64,000 nt of DNA from Candidatus Latescibacterota bacterium (GCA_022821275.1 JAJEDY010000036.1:1-64000); one strand, 5' to 3'; positions 1-8,984 are shown, numbered from the stretch's first letter. A program made the numbers and translations. The notes: generated by a model from the sequence alone, not told the origin.

Positions 1-993
1 GGTCGCTATGTCATCGACATCGAAGGTCGATAGCAAGTCGCTACTGCCCAACATCTCGTCAAGCGATAGGGAACTGATGCGGCGTTTGAACAGGGTTTCA
101 ATCAGGAATGTCGGCGTGCCGGTCTCAAACCAATAGGCTTCAAAGCTGTGTCTATGGAACAGTAGGAGGATGTCGAAAGGATTATAGACCTTCTCTTCGC
201 CCCGCCAGTTATAGCCGTTGTACCAGTCGCGGATTTGATCGCGGTCCAGACCTGGCAGTTCCGGTGCGAACACCACATCCAGATCCTCTTCAGTGTAGCC
301 GCAGATGGCGGAATAGCCTGGATCCATGGTAATGTCGGTCAGGTTGTTGAGGCCAGAGAACAGATGCACCTTGGAGAACTTACTGACGCCTGTGAGAAAG
401 GTGAACTTGACGTGGGCGTCGTTGTCCTTGATGGTCGCGTACAAACCGCGCAAAAAATCGCGATTGGCGCGTGCGATCTCTGGCACTTCGAGTGCGTCTA
501 AAATCGGCTTGTCGTATTCATCTACCAGAACGGCTACAGGTTGTCCGGTAAGGTCGTGCAATGCCTCTATCAGATAGGCGAAACGACCCGGTATTGTCTC
601 GGCCTCGACAACCACCCCGGTTCGGCGTTCGATGGCGTTCAATTGATCCATGAGATTCTTTTGTAGATAGCCCGACTCTTTGAAGTTGCCACTGCCAAAG
701 CTCAGACGCAGGACAGGATAGCGAACCGACCAATCCCAGCGGTCGTGGATATAAAGTTTCTCGAACAACGGCTCGTTGCCTTCGAACAGTTCCTTCAATG
801 TGTCGAGAAAGAGGCTCTTGCCAAAGCGGCGCGGGCGCGACAGAAAGTAGTGCTTGCCCTCGTCCATCAACCGCTGGATGTAGACGGTTTTGTCCACGTA
901 ATAGTAGCTCTGCTCGCGAATCTCGCGGAAGGTCTGAATACCGATGGGCAACTTGCGTCTATCTGTCGATAAGTTGGGACTCGGATTTTGCAT
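1..993 (-). CDS. AAA-ATPase-like protein (PF09820 type), 3' end cut by window edge
   Basis: The frame is open from an ATG at 993 down to base 1 (331 codons, no stop), so the C-terminus lies outside the window. The N-terminal part reads PIGIQTFREIREQSYYYVDK, the usual opening of the AAA-ATPase_like family. A Walker A variant, SRPRRFGKSLFLDTL, follows at about residues 51-65. The Walker B-like PVAVLVDEYDKPIL is near residue 145 and a sensor-like FTFLTGVSKFSK near 190. Family members usually continue into a PD-(D/E)XK nuclease-like domain, which would be beyond the edge here. The biological role of the family is not established, although such genes are often found in many diverged copies in one genome. 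It lies upstream-to-downstream in the same direction as nothing else nearby: the next minus-strand gene ends 53 bases before its start. Confidence 0.85.
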   Translation of the reverse strand, partial: MQNPSPNLSTDRRKLPIGIQTFREIREQSYYYVDKTVYIQRLMDEGKHYFLSRPRRFGKSLFLDTLKELFEGNEPLFEKLYIHDRWDWSVRYPVLRLSFGSGNFKESGYLQKNLMDQLNAIERRTGVVVEAETIPGRFAYLIEALHDLTGQPVAVLVDEYDKPILDALEVPEIARANRDFLRGLYATIKDNDAHVKFTFLTGVSKFSKVHLFSGLNNLTDITMDPGYSAICGYTEEDLDVVFAPELPGLDRDQIRDWYNGYNWRGEEKVYNPFDILLLFHRHSFEAYWFETGTPTFLIETLFKRRISSLSLDEMLGSSDLLSTFDVDDIAT

Positions 994-1046
994 AATTTTA
1001 TCCGGTCATTTCATGTATCACTTAGACGGGTAGCATGATACTTTTC

Positions 1047-2153
1047 TCATTGAGCCAGCCAGGCGCTGAAGCGCTCGTTCATTTCGTCGATGTGATCGCT
1101 CCACCATTCCCAGGAATTTCGCAGGGCGCGCTTGGAATTTTCCGAGTTGTTGGGCATGTGGGGGTTCATATCCACGCCTTTCTCGGCGTGCGTCGATATC
1201 AGCACCTCCGCAGAGATGCGCGTGGGACTGTAGGCGATGTAGCGGCCGACGCCAGCTATGGCTTTCGCTGTTGCGGCGAAATTGAGGAACTTCTTTGCGG
1301 CTTCGAGGTTCCGCGTTCCCGCGACAATGACAAGTCCGCCCGTATCCAGTATTTGCCCGTCCCATACGATGACGAAGGGCTGGTTTTCCAATACCTGTGC
1401 ATTGAAGATGCGCCCGTTGTAGGCCGTGGACATAACGACCTCGCCATCGGCGAGCATCTGCGGTGGCTGCGCTCCGGCTTCCCACCATACGATGTGGTCT
1501 TTGATGGTGTCCAGCTTGCGGAAGGCGCGATCCACGCCTTCGGGTGTATTGAGCGTGGGATATACTTTGTTGAGCGGCACGCCGTCGGCAATGAGCGCGA
1601 ATTCCAGGTTCGCCAGAGGTGTGCGGCGCATGCCTCTGCGTCCGGGGAATTTTTCTATGTCAAAGAAGTCTGCCATTGTGGTGGGTTTTTCGCCCGGGAT
1701 ATTCTTCTCGTTGTACGCATATACGGTGGAGTAAAATATCGTTGCCGGACCGCAATCCGTCATCGTTCCGAGTGGAAAATCCTGTGCCGCGGGCGTTCCA
1801 TTGGCTCCCGCTGGCAGCGAGTTGACCGGGATGGGTTCGAGCAGGCCCTCGTCACAGCCTCGCACCATGTCGGGGATTTCCATATCGACGACGTCCCAAT
1901 GCACATTGCCAGACTCGACCTGGGCGCGGATTTGTGCCAGCCCGCCGTTGTAGTCTTCGAGGTTGATTTTAATGCCTGTTTCAGCGGTGAATGCCTCGTG
2001 GTAGCCTTTGACGCATGCGCGTGCATAAGATCCGCCCCAGGAAACCACGGTTAGCGGTTGATCGGTGGCTACTGCACGATCTGAGGTCAATGTCGCCAGT
2101 GCGGTCAGTACAGTTACATACAATGCCGTTTTACACTTGTTTTTCCACTTCAA
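1047..2153 (-). CDS. ABC transporter periplasmic solute-binding protein (PotD-like), copy 2
   Basis: A 368-residue extracellular solute-binding protein of the spermidine/putrescine-binding type. I start it at a TTG at 2153 because an AGGAGG sits seven bases upstream and a signal peptide follows directly (hydrophobic TALYVTVLTALATLTS, then a likely cleavage after RAVA). Upstream ATG readings only add residues overlapping the neighbour. The mature part opens with PLTVVSWGGSYARACVKGYH and contains the conserved TGIKINLEDYNGGLAQIRAQ block and the WDVVDMEIPD ligand-lobe segment. It is a tandem paralogue of the gene at 2192-3292: most residues match through the whole length, including the ends. It is last in the run ATPase, binding protein 1, binding protein 2. 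The substrate cannot be read; polyamine-like or other small cationic ligands are the family norm. Confidence 0.88.
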   Translation of the reverse strand: MKWKNKCKTALYVTVLTALATLTSDRAVATDQPLTVVSWGGSYARACVKGYHEAFTAETGIKINLEDYNGGLAQIRAQVESGNVHWDVVDMEIPDMVRGCDEGLLEPIPVNSLPAGANGTPAAQDFPLGTMTDCGPATIFYSTVYAYNEKNIPGEKPTTMADFFDIEKFPGRRGMRRTPLANLEFALIADGVPLNKVYPTLNTPEGVDRAFRKLDTIKDHIVWWEAGAQPPQMLADGEVVMSTAYNGRIFNAQVLENQPFVIVWDGQILDTGGLVIVAGTRNLEAAKKFLNFAATAKAIAGVGRYIAYSPTRISAEVLISTHAEKGVDMNPHMPNNSENSKRALRNSWEWWSDHIDEMNERFSAWLAQ

Positions 2154-2191
2154 GTTATGCCCTCCTTGTATAGTTGTGATTAGAATATCCC

Positions 2192-3292
2192 TTACTGCGC
2201 CAGCCAGGTGCTGAATCGCTCGTTCATTTCGTCGATGTGAACGCTCCACCATTCCCAGGCATTTCGCAGGGCGCGCTTGGAATTTTGTGGGCTGTTGGGC
2301 ATGTGGGGGTTCATATCGATATCCTTTTCGGCGTGTTTCGATATCAGTGCCTCCGCAGAGTGGCGCGTGGGGCTGTAGGCGATGCGGCTACCGACACCGG
2401 CCATGGCCTTCGCGGTTGAGGCGAAATTGAGGAACTTCTTTGCGGCTTCGAGGTTCTGCGTTCCCGCGACAATGGCAAGCCCAGATAAATCCAATATTTG
2501 CCCGTCCCATACGATGACAAAAGGCTGATTTTCCATTACCTGTGCATTGAAGATGCGCCCGTTGTAGGCCGTGGTCATGATCACCTCGCCATCGGCGAGC
2601 ATCTGCGGCGGCTGCGCTCCGGCTTCCCACCATACGATGTGGTCTTTGATGGTGTCCAGCTTGCGAAAGGCGCGGTCTATGCCTTCGGGCGTATCGAGGG
2701 TGGCATATACTTTGTTGAGCGGGACGCCGTCGGCGATTAGCGCGAATTCCAGGTTCTCCTGGGGTGAGCGGCGCATGCCTCGGCGTCCGGGGAATTTTTC
2801 TATGTCAAAGAAGTCTGCCATTGTGGTGGGTTTTTCACCCGGGATATTCTTCTCGTTGTACGCGTATATGGTAGAGTAAAACAGCGTTGCCACGCCACAG
2901 TCTGTCGATGTTCCGAACAGAAAATCCTCTTCCGCAGGCGTTCCATCGGCTCCCGCTGGCAGCGAGTCGATCTCAACGTGTTCGAGCAGGCCCTCATCGC
3001 AGCCTTGCGCCCAGGTCGGGAATCTCAAATCGACGACGTCCCAATGCACATTGCCCGCCCTAACCTGTGCGCGGATCTGTGCCAGCCCGCCGTTGTAGTC
3101 TTCGAGGTTGATTTTAATGCCTGTTTCAGCGGTGAATGCCTCGTGGTAGCCTTCGACGCATGCGCGTGCATAAGATCCGCCCCAGGAAACCACAGTTAGC
3201 GGTCGGTCTTCCGAAATATCGCAGCCCAGAGTCAACATCGCCAGCGCGGTTATTACCGCGGTGCATAATGTCTTTCTCTGTTTGGTATTCAT
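2192..3292 (-). CDS. ABC transporter solute-binding lipoprotein (PotD-like), copy 1
   Basis: A 366-residue solute-binding protein, paralogue of the next gene. The N-terminus has a lysine/arginine-rich start, a short hydrophobic stretch (TAVITALAMLTLGC) and a cysteine at about residue 24, so it is probably a lipoprotein. The lipobox LTLGC is not a perfect match. The mature part begins RPLTVVSWGGSYARACVEGY. The ATG overlaps the stop of the upstream ATPase gene by four bases (ATGA), which indicates translational coupling. Compared with copy 2, the two differ in export signal (lipobox here, AxA signal peptidase I site there) and around residues 95-125, while the central block from YAYNEKNIPGEKPTTMADFF onward is almost unchanged. 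This suggests recent duplication with divergence in the ligand lobe. Confidence 0.88.
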   Translation of the reverse strand: MNTKQRKTLCTAVITALAMLTLGCDISEDRPLTVVSWGGSYARACVEGYHEAFTAETGIKINLEDYNGGLAQIRAQVRAGNVHWDVVDLRFPTWAQGCDEGLLEHVEIDSLPAGADGTPAEEDFLFGTSTDCGVATLFYSTIYAYNEKNIPGEKPTTMADFFDIEKFPGRRGMRRSPQENLEFALIADGVPLNKVYATLDTPEGIDRAFRKLDTIKDHIVWWEAGAQPPQMLADGEVIMTTAYNGRIFNAQVMENQPFVIVWDGQILDLSGLAIVAGTQNLEAAKKFLNFASTAKAMAGVGSRIAYSPTRHSAEALISKHAEKDIDMNPHMPNSPQNSKRALRNAWEWWSVHIDEMNERFSTWLAQ

Positions 3293-4398
3293 GTCGTATC
3301 CTCCTCGTCGTCCGGGTCGAGTACCCGGCAGTCTGTTGGTGTCCAGCCGATGCGGATTTTATCGCCTTTCAGCACGGCTCCGTGTCCCACGGTATTGGGT
3401 ATTTTTGCGATGAATTCCAAGGACTCGCACACGTTCAGGCGAAAGCGCAGATGGTCGCCTAAAAAGGTGATGTCCTCGACTTTTGCTTCGAGTTCATTGG
3501 TGTACAGGCCCGGTTCGGGTTCAATGGCAACGCGCTCTGGGCGAATCGACAGCGTGGTGGCGTCGCCGATCTGGCAAGGTGCAATGCGCAACGCCTGGAT
3601 GATTTGGCCGCCGGTTTCCACTTCGCAGATGTCCCCATTTACTTTTGTTACGCGGCCTTGCAGGCGGTTGTTTTCGCCGATGAAACGCGCTACAAATGAA
3701 CGCTCTGGTTCTTCGTAGAGGGCCTCGGGTTCGGCAATTTGCTGGATGTCTCCTCCGCGCAGGACAGCGATGCGGTTCGACATGACCATGGCCTCTTGCT
3801 GGTCGTGCGTGACGTAAACGACGGTTACGCCGAGGCTCTGGTGGATACGGCGGATCTCGTATTGCATCTCTTCGCGCAAGCGCCGGTCAAGTGCGCCGAG
3901 GGGTTCGTCCATCAGCACCAGGTCGGGTTCAAATACCAGCGCACGGGCGATTGCCACGCGCTGCTGCTGACCGCCAGAGAGCTGGTTGGGGCGCCGGTCT
4001 TCCAGGCCGCTGAGGCGGACGAGGTCCAGGGCACGCGCCACGCGTTCGCGACACTGCTCGCGGTCAAATCCGCGCACTTCAAGGGGAAAAGCGAGGTTGC
4101 CGCCCACTGTCATGTGGGGAAAGAGCGCGTAGTTCTGAAATACCATGCCAATGCCTCGCCTGCGCGGGGGCAGCGCGTGTACAGAACGTCCGTCAATGCG
4201 GATGTCGCCCGATGTGGGTGTCTCAAAGCCCGCAAGCATCATCAGGCAGGTCGTTTTCCCCGACCCGGATGGGCCGAGCAGGGTTAGAAATTCGCCCTTG
4301 CGGACGCTGAAATTGACGTTTTGGACAATTAGTGTGCGACCGTCGTAACTTTTGCAGACATTCTCAAATTCGACGTAAGCGCTATCGTTTGGGGGCAT
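3289..4398 (-). CDS. ABC transporter ATP-binding protein, PotA/FbpC type
   Basis: A 369-residue importer ATPase. All nucleotide-binding motifs are present: Walker A GPSGSGKTT (42-50), Q-loop FQNYALFP (88-94), signature LSGGQQQR (140-147), Walker B VLMDEP (161-166) and the switch histidine in YVTHD (about 198). Residues from about 280 on form a TOBE-type regulatory domain (SIRPERVAIEP). I chose the ATG at 4398 over one 14 codons upstream because AAGGA lies eight bases before it and the family begins near here. It is first in a run with two binding proteins, overlapping the first by four bases. No transmembrane permease gene (PotB/PotC type) is present in the run, so the complete importer must use permeases encoded elsewhere. 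Confidence 0.9.
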   Translation of the reverse strand: MPPNDSAYVEFENVCKSYDGRTLIVQNVNFSVRKGEFLTLLGPSGSGKTTCLMMLAGFETPTSGDIRIDGRSVHALPPRRRGIGMVFQNYALFPHMTVGGNLAFPLEVRGFDREQCRERVARALDLVRLSGLEDRRPNQLSGGQQQRVAIARALVFEPDLVLMDEPLGALDRRLREEMQYEIRRIHQSLGVTVVYVTHDQQEAMVMSNRIAVLRGGDIQQIAEPEALYEEPERSFVARFIGENNRLQGRVTKVNGDICEVETGGQIIQALRIAPCQIGDATTLSIRPERVAIEPEPGLYTNELEAKVEDITFLGDHLRFRLNVCESLEFIAKIPNTVGHGAVLKGDKIRIGWTPTDCRVLDPDDEEDTT

Positions 4399-4460
4399 TC
4401 GCGTGTCCTTATCCGAAGTCCAGAAAACACAGATCAGCAAGCTGGCGGATCAAAGTTTGA

Positions 4461-4488
4461 AGTAAATTCAAAATTACTCAAATGTCAA
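4461..4488 (-). promoter_or_regulatory. Candidate sigma-70 promoter for the ABC importer run
   Basis: Read on the minus strand, a perfect -35 TTGACA (4483-4488) is followed after 16 bases by TTTACT (4461-4466), four of six matches to the -10 consensus. It lies about 60 bases before the ATPase start, in the divergent gap with pyrH. The -10 is weak, so this is tentative. Confidence 0.4.
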
Positions 4489-4576
4489 CGTCTTTCCTCT
4501 TTCGTCATATCCCGCTTCGCTATATATTTTAGAAGCTATCATAAACATTTATTATTTTTTAGAGGAGTCAGATTGT

Positions 4577-5341
4577 ATGCGGTACAAACGCGTTGTTCTC
4601 AAACTCAGTGGTGGTGCTGTTTCAGGTGCTTTGGAATCGGGATTTGACCCGGAGGCTCTCGAACATATTGCCGACGAAATTCTCGATATTCACAGTCGAG
4701 GTATAGAAATCGGCATTGTTATTGGCGGGGGCAATATCTTTCGGGGCGAACAGAGTGTGCGGTGGGGTATCGAACGCTCCGAAGCCGATAATATCGGCAT
4801 GCTCGGTACCATTATCAATAGTCTGATGCTGCGCGGTGTGCTCAATGCCAAAAGCGATGCCGAGGTGCGCGTGATGACCGCGATCCCGATTAATGCAGTT
4901 GCAGAACCCTTTATTCGGCTGGTTGCTGCTCGGCATCTCGATAAGGGGTATATTGTCATTTTTGCCGGTGGTATTGGCAATCCCTTTCTCACGACAGATT
5001 ATCCCGGGGTACAGCGCGCGCTTGAGGTCCGTGCAAATGCCATTTTGTTTGCCAAGCACAAAGCCAATGGTATTTATACAGACGATCCGAACAAGAATCC
5101 CGATGCCAAACTCTATCGTTGCATCAGTCACAATACAATTATTCAAAAGAATCTGGGTGCGTTGGATCAGTCCGCAGTGATTCTCGCGCGAGACTACCAT
5201 TTGCCGATTCACGTTTTTGATTTTGAACAAAAAGGCATGATGCGCCGCATTGTAGAGGGCCAGGATGTCGGCACACTGATTACTCAAACGCCAGAAGATG
5301 TGCTTGAGGAAGAAACAATCATCCAGGAGAACACCACATGA
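4577..5341 (+). CDS. pyrH: UMP kinase
   Basis: A 254-residue bacterial-type UMP kinase, which phosphorylates UMP to UDP in pyrimidine nucleotide synthesis. It shows the amino-acid-kinase fold signatures: YKRVVLKLSGG at the start, IVIGGGNIFRG (about 48-58), the substrate loop DNIGMLGTIINSLML, and the ATP-site segment FAKHKANGIYTDDPNKNPDA. The first loop reads KLSGG where most family members have KLSGE. A strong ribosome-binding site (GAGGAG) lies nine bases before the ATG. The C-terminal tail (DVLEEETIIQENTT) is a little longer than usual. In many bacteria pyrH sits between tsf and frr; here it is instead overlapped by purD by four bases, joining pyrimidine and purine synthesis genes in one transcript. 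Confidence 0.95.
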   Translation: MRYKRVVLKLSGGAVSGALESGFDPEALEHIADEILDIHSRGIEIGIVIGGGNIFRGEQSVRWGIERSEADNIGMLGTIINSLMLRGVLNAKSDAEVRVMTAIPINAVAEPFIRLVAARHLDKGYIVIFAGGIGNPFLTTDYPGVQRALEVRANAILFAKHKANGIYTDDPNKNPDAKLYRCISHNTIIQKNLGALDQSAVILARDYHLPIHVFDFEQKGMMRRIVEGQDVGTLITQTPEDVLEEETIIQENTT

Positions 5342-6612
5342 AGCTCCTCGTCGTTGGTAGAGGCGGGCGCGAACACGCCTTTGTCTGGAAGCTCGCCCAG
5401 AGTAATAAGATTACCGGGTTATACGCAGCGCCTGGAAGTCCGGGCATGGCGCAATATGCCGAATGTGTCGATATATCGGATAGCGATCTCAATGGTCTGG
5501 CGGATTTTGCACAACGAGAAGGTATTGATATCTCGGTTATCGGTCCCGAAGCCCCTCTTGCAGATGGTATTGTCGATATTTTCACAGAACGGGGTCTCGC
5601 GGCTTGTGGTCCCACACAGGCAGCGGCGCAAATTGAAGCAGACAAAGATTTTGCGCTTGAACTTATGCACAAATACGATATTCCCACCGGTGCTTACGAA
5701 ACTTTTTTCGATGCGGAAACGGCGAGGGAACGGCTCAGGGAATGGCAACATCCGCTCTATCTCAAGGTGAGCGGCCTCGCTGCGGGCAAAGGGGCGATCT
5801 ATTGCGAGACTTTGCAAGATTCGTATAAAACGGTGGATGAAGTGATGGTGCAACGCGCCTTCGGCGCCTCGGGTGACAAGCTGGTTGCTATGGAGTTGCT
5901 CGAGGGAGAAGAGGCGTCGATATTTGGATTTTCAGATGGGAAAGATATTGTTTGTGTTGTGCCTTCGCAGGACCACAAGACGATTGGCGAGGGCGATGTG
6001 GGTCTCAATACGGGTGGTATGGGCGCGTATGCGCCTGCTCCGATTATTACGCCGGAACTTTTTGACGATATTGTCGAGCGTATTATGAAACGCACGGTAC
6101 ACGCTCTGGCACGGGAAGGTTGTCCGTTCAAGGGCATTCTCTACGGTGGTATTATTGTTACGGCTGATGGTCCCAGGGTGATTGAGTTTAACTGCCGCAT
6201 GGGCGATCCGGAGACGCAGGTGGTTCTCCCGTTGATCAAAACCGATTTCGTGGATATAATTGAGGCGGTGTGCAATGGCTCGGTGGCGGATCTCGATATT
6301 GAACTGGATAATCGCGCGGCGACCTGCGTGGTTATGGCTTCGGGAGGGTATCCCGAAGCGTACGATACTGGCTTTCCCATTTCCGGGATTGATCTCGCCG
6401 AGGCACCGGGCGATGTGATGGTGTTTCACGCTGGTACGGGACGCAAGGACGGTCAACTCGTCACCAATGGGGGGCGCGTTATTGGCGTTACTGCAATTGG
6501 CGATACGATCAAATCTTCCATCGATTGCGTTTACGAAGCCGTGGGCAAAATTGATTTTGATAAGGCCTATTTCCGGCGGGATATTGGGCATCGCGTTTTG
6601 ACAAATGCTTAA
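5338..6612 (+). CDS. purD: Phosphoribosylamine-glycine ligase (GAR synthetase)
   Basis: A 424-residue ATP-grasp enzyme that joins glycine to 5-phosphoribosylamine, the second step of purine synthesis. The N-terminus MKLLVVGRGGREHAFVWKL is the family opening (usually VLVVGsGGREHAL). Other conserved parts are VIGPEAPLADGIVD (about 70-83), the ATP-grasp core KVSGLAAGKGAIYC, the catalytic stretch GVGDVGLNTGGMGAYAP-like block near 215-230, and FNCRMGDPETQVVLP. Its length is normal for PurD. The ATG overlaps the pyrH stop by four bases (ATGA), so the two are almost certainly co-translated. purE is encoded 3.5 kb downstream in the same direction. Confidence 0.95.
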   Translation: MKLLVVGRGGREHAFVWKLAQSNKITGLYAAPGSPGMAQYAECVDISDSDLNGLADFAQREGIDISVIGPEAPLADGIVDIFTERGLAACGPTQAAAQIEADKDFALELMHKYDIPTGAYETFFDAETARERLREWQHPLYLKVSGLAAGKGAIYCETLQDSYKTVDEVMVQRAFGASGDKLVAMELLEGEEASIFGFSDGKDIVCVVPSQDHKTIGEGDVGLNTGGMGAYAPAPIITPELFDDIVERIMKRTVHALAREGCPFKGILYGGIIVTADGPRVIEFNCRMGDPETQVVLPLIKTDFVDIIEAVCNGSVADLDIELDNRAATCVVMASGGYPEAYDTGFPISGIDLAEAPGDVMVFHAGTGRKDGQLVTNGGRVIGVTAIGDTIKSSIDCVYEAVGKIDFDKAYFRRDIGHRVLTNA

Positions 6613-6650
6613 TTGAAAGTGATACCGCTTCATAATTAAGAGAGCCTCTT

Positions 6651-8963
6651 ATGAAAAAGCCCCATTGGTTCACTGCCATACTCTTACTCGTCGCCATCTT
6701 GTTTGTACAGGATGGCCGCGCCCAGGACTATACTCACTGGCATTTGCCCGAAGGTGCCAAAGTACGCCTTGGAAAAGGGACTGTAGAGGATATTGCATAT
6801 TCGCCTGATGGCACCCGGCTCGCAGTGGCCGGTAGTTTGGGTATTTGGCTCTATAATGCACATACCGGTGCCGAAGTAGCCCTGCTTCCAGAGCATGAGT
6901 GGCCGGTTACTTCCGTGGTATTTTCGCCGGATGGCAGGACGCTTGCCAGTGGGAGTTGGGACATTCGGTTGTGGGATACAAACACAGGTCAATACAAGGC
7001 AATCCTTAAAACAGAGCATAGGCAGAGGATTAGTTCAGTAGTATTTTCGCCGGATGGTAGGACGCTTGTAAGCACTGGAGAGGCCGACGACGACAAGATT
7101 CAGTTGTGGAATGCTCATACAGGTCAACCCATAATAACTATTACAACTATTTCGAAATATAACAGGAACTATCCCGTGGTGTTTTCGCCGGATGGCAGGA
7201 CGCTTGCCAGTGAGGATAAGGACAATATGATTGGATTATGGGACGCTGGAACTGGTCAACATAAGGCAACACTTGCAGGGCATACGGCAGAAATCAGTTC
7301 CGTGGTGTTTTCACCGGATGGTAACACTTTGGCCAGTGGGAGTTATGATCGTACAGTTCAATTGTGGGACGCTGGAACTGGTCAACATAAGGCAACACTT
7401 ACAGGACATACTAATCAGGGTATTTCCGTGATGTTTTCACCGGATGGTAGGACGCTTGTGAGTAGGGGTGACCATACAGTTCGATTATGGGACGCTGATA
7501 CGGGTCAACGCAAGACAATACTTACAGGGCATAGGGATGAGATCATTTCCGTGGTGTTTTCGCCAGATAGCAGCACGCTTGCCAGCGGGAGTTATGACAA
7601 TACAGTTCGATTATGGGACGCTGATACAGGCCAACTCAAGACAACACTTACAGAACATACAGGATGGGTCACTTCCGTAGTGTTTTCACCGGATAATAGT
7701 ACCTTAGCCAGTGGGGGTTATGATCGTACAGTTCGATTGTGGGATGCTCACACTGGTCAACATAAGACAACACTTACAGGACATACAGGATGGGTCACTT
7801 CCGTAGTGTTTTCGCCAGATGGCAGCACGCTTGTCAGTGAAGGTTCAGACAGGACTATTCGGTTGTGGGACACTGGTACAGGTCAACTCAAGACTCTCCC
7901 CACAGGGCATATGGATCATGTCAGCGCTATGGCATTTTTCCCCGACAACAAAACGCTTGTCTCAGGGGCGTGGGATGGCACGGTTAAGCTATGGGAGGTG
8001 CCGCGAGGACACAATTTCGCCACCCTTGAGGTGACTATACCAAATCTTCCATCGCGTTCGGGTGGCGTCGGCTCTATGGCATTTTCTCCTGATGGTGCTA
8101 CAATGGCTGCAGGGGCCTACAATGATGTCGTACTTTGGGATGTTGCAGCGAGACGCAATCTCGCCACCCTTGAAGGGCATGCAAGGCGTGTTAAATCTGT
8201 GGCATTTTCGCCCGATGGGACATTGCTCGCTTCGGGGTCTTTCGATCAAACAGTTAGACTTTGGGATGTTGCGACGAGACGCAATCTCGCCACCCTTGAA
8301 GGGCATACGAGTTATGTTTGGTCTGTGACGTTTTCTTTTGACAGCAAAACTGTGGTTATTGGATCAGAGCAAGGTATCACACTGTGGGACATATCGACAC
8401 AAAATCTCACTACTCTTGAAGGATTTACAAGTCGTGTCACATCTGTGGCATTCTCACCAGACGGTACGCTACTTGCTGCAGGGGCCGGGAACTACGTCAA
8501 GTTGTGGAATGTTTCGACATGGCACAATATTGCTACCTTTGATAGAAATACAAATGGGATCTCCGCTGTGGCATTCTCACCAGACGGTACGCTACTCGCT
8601 TCGGGGTCAGCGGGTGAGATCAAGTTGTGGGATGTTTCCACAGGACACAATGTTGCTACCTTTAGAGAGCATAGGGGCTGGAGCGATTCTGTGGTATTTT
8701 CATCCAATGGGATGCTACTTGCTACAGGGGCAGATGAAGGTACAATTCTGATATGGGATATGTCGCCGTATATTACACCTCAACTTCCTACTTCCGATTT
8801 TGATGGCGATGGGATTGTTGGTTTTCCGGACTTTTTGCTTTTTGCTGTACAGTTTGGGACAAGCCAGGACGATGCGGGATATGACGCGAGGTTTGATCTG
8901 AATGGCGATGGCACGATTGGATTTGCTGATTTTCTAATCTTTGTCAACCAGTTTGGCAACTAA
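6651..8963 (+). CDS. Secreted WD40-repeat protein with EF-hand (dockerin-like) C-terminus
   Basis: A 770-residue exported protein. Residues 1-24 form a signal peptide (KK, hydrophobic AILLLVAILFV, cleavage probably after GRAQ). I count 16 WD40 repeats from about residue 40 to 705, each with the form VxSVVFSPDGxTLASGSxDxTVRLWDxxTG, enough for two seven- or eight-bladed propellers. Repeats 5 to 9 are very alike at the DNA level, a sign of recent internal duplication, whereas repeats 10-16 use a different linker (ATRRNLATLEGH). The last 55 residues hold two EF-hand-like calcium loops (DFDGDGIVGFPDFLLF and DLNGDGTIGFADFLIF), spaced like a type-I dockerin. The same module ends the nuclease at 35541-36236. 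No enzyme domain was found; a binding or scaffold role at the cell surface is likely. Confidence 0.9.
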   Translation: MKKPHWFTAILLLVAILFVQDGRAQDYTHWHLPEGAKVRLGKGTVEDIAYSPDGTRLAVAGSLGIWLYNAHTGAEVALLPEHEWPVTSVVFSPDGRTLASGSWDIRLWDTNTGQYKAILKTEHRQRISSVVFSPDGRTLVSTGEADDDKIQLWNAHTGQPIITITTISKYNRNYPVVFSPDGRTLASEDKDNMIGLWDAGTGQHKATLAGHTAEISSVVFSPDGNTLASGSYDRTVQLWDAGTGQHKATLTGHTNQGISVMFSPDGRTLVSRGDHTVRLWDADTGQRKTILTGHRDEIISVVFSPDSSTLASGSYDNTVRLWDADTGQLKTTLTEHTGWVTSVVFSPDNSTLASGGYDRTVRLWDAHTGQHKTTLTGHTGWVTSVVFSPDGSTLVSEGSDRTIRLWDTGTGQLKTLPTGHMDHVSAMAFFPDNKTLVSGAWDGTVKLWEVPRGHNFATLEVTIPNLPSRSGGVGSMAFSPDGATMAAGAYNDVVLWDVAARRNLATLEGHARRVKSVAFSPDGTLLASGSFDQTVRLWDVATRRNLATLEGHTSYVWSVTFSFDSKTVVIGSEQGITLWDISTQNLTTLEGFTSRVTSVAFSPDGTLLAAGAGNYVKLWNVSTWHNIATFDRNTNGISAVAFSPDGTLLASGSAGEIKLWDVSTGHNVATFREHRGWSDSVVFSSNGMLLATGADEGTILIWDMSPYITPQLPTSDFDGDGIVGFPDFLLFAVQFGTSQDDAGYDARFDLNGDGTIGFADFLIFVNQFGN

Positions 8964-8984
8964 GCGTTATAACGTGTATATTTC

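Noticed and set aside
1035-2054. Long open frame of 339 codons on the plus strand
   Set aside because: It is opposite the solute-binding protein and mirrors its codon pattern. It has no family similarity. A related open frame on the same strand opposite the paralogue is broken.
6900-8800. Regular repeats at about 120-130-base spacing, CRISPR-like at first glance
   Set aside because: The repeats are in frame and encode WD40 blades. They have no fixed spacers and no cas genes are nearby.
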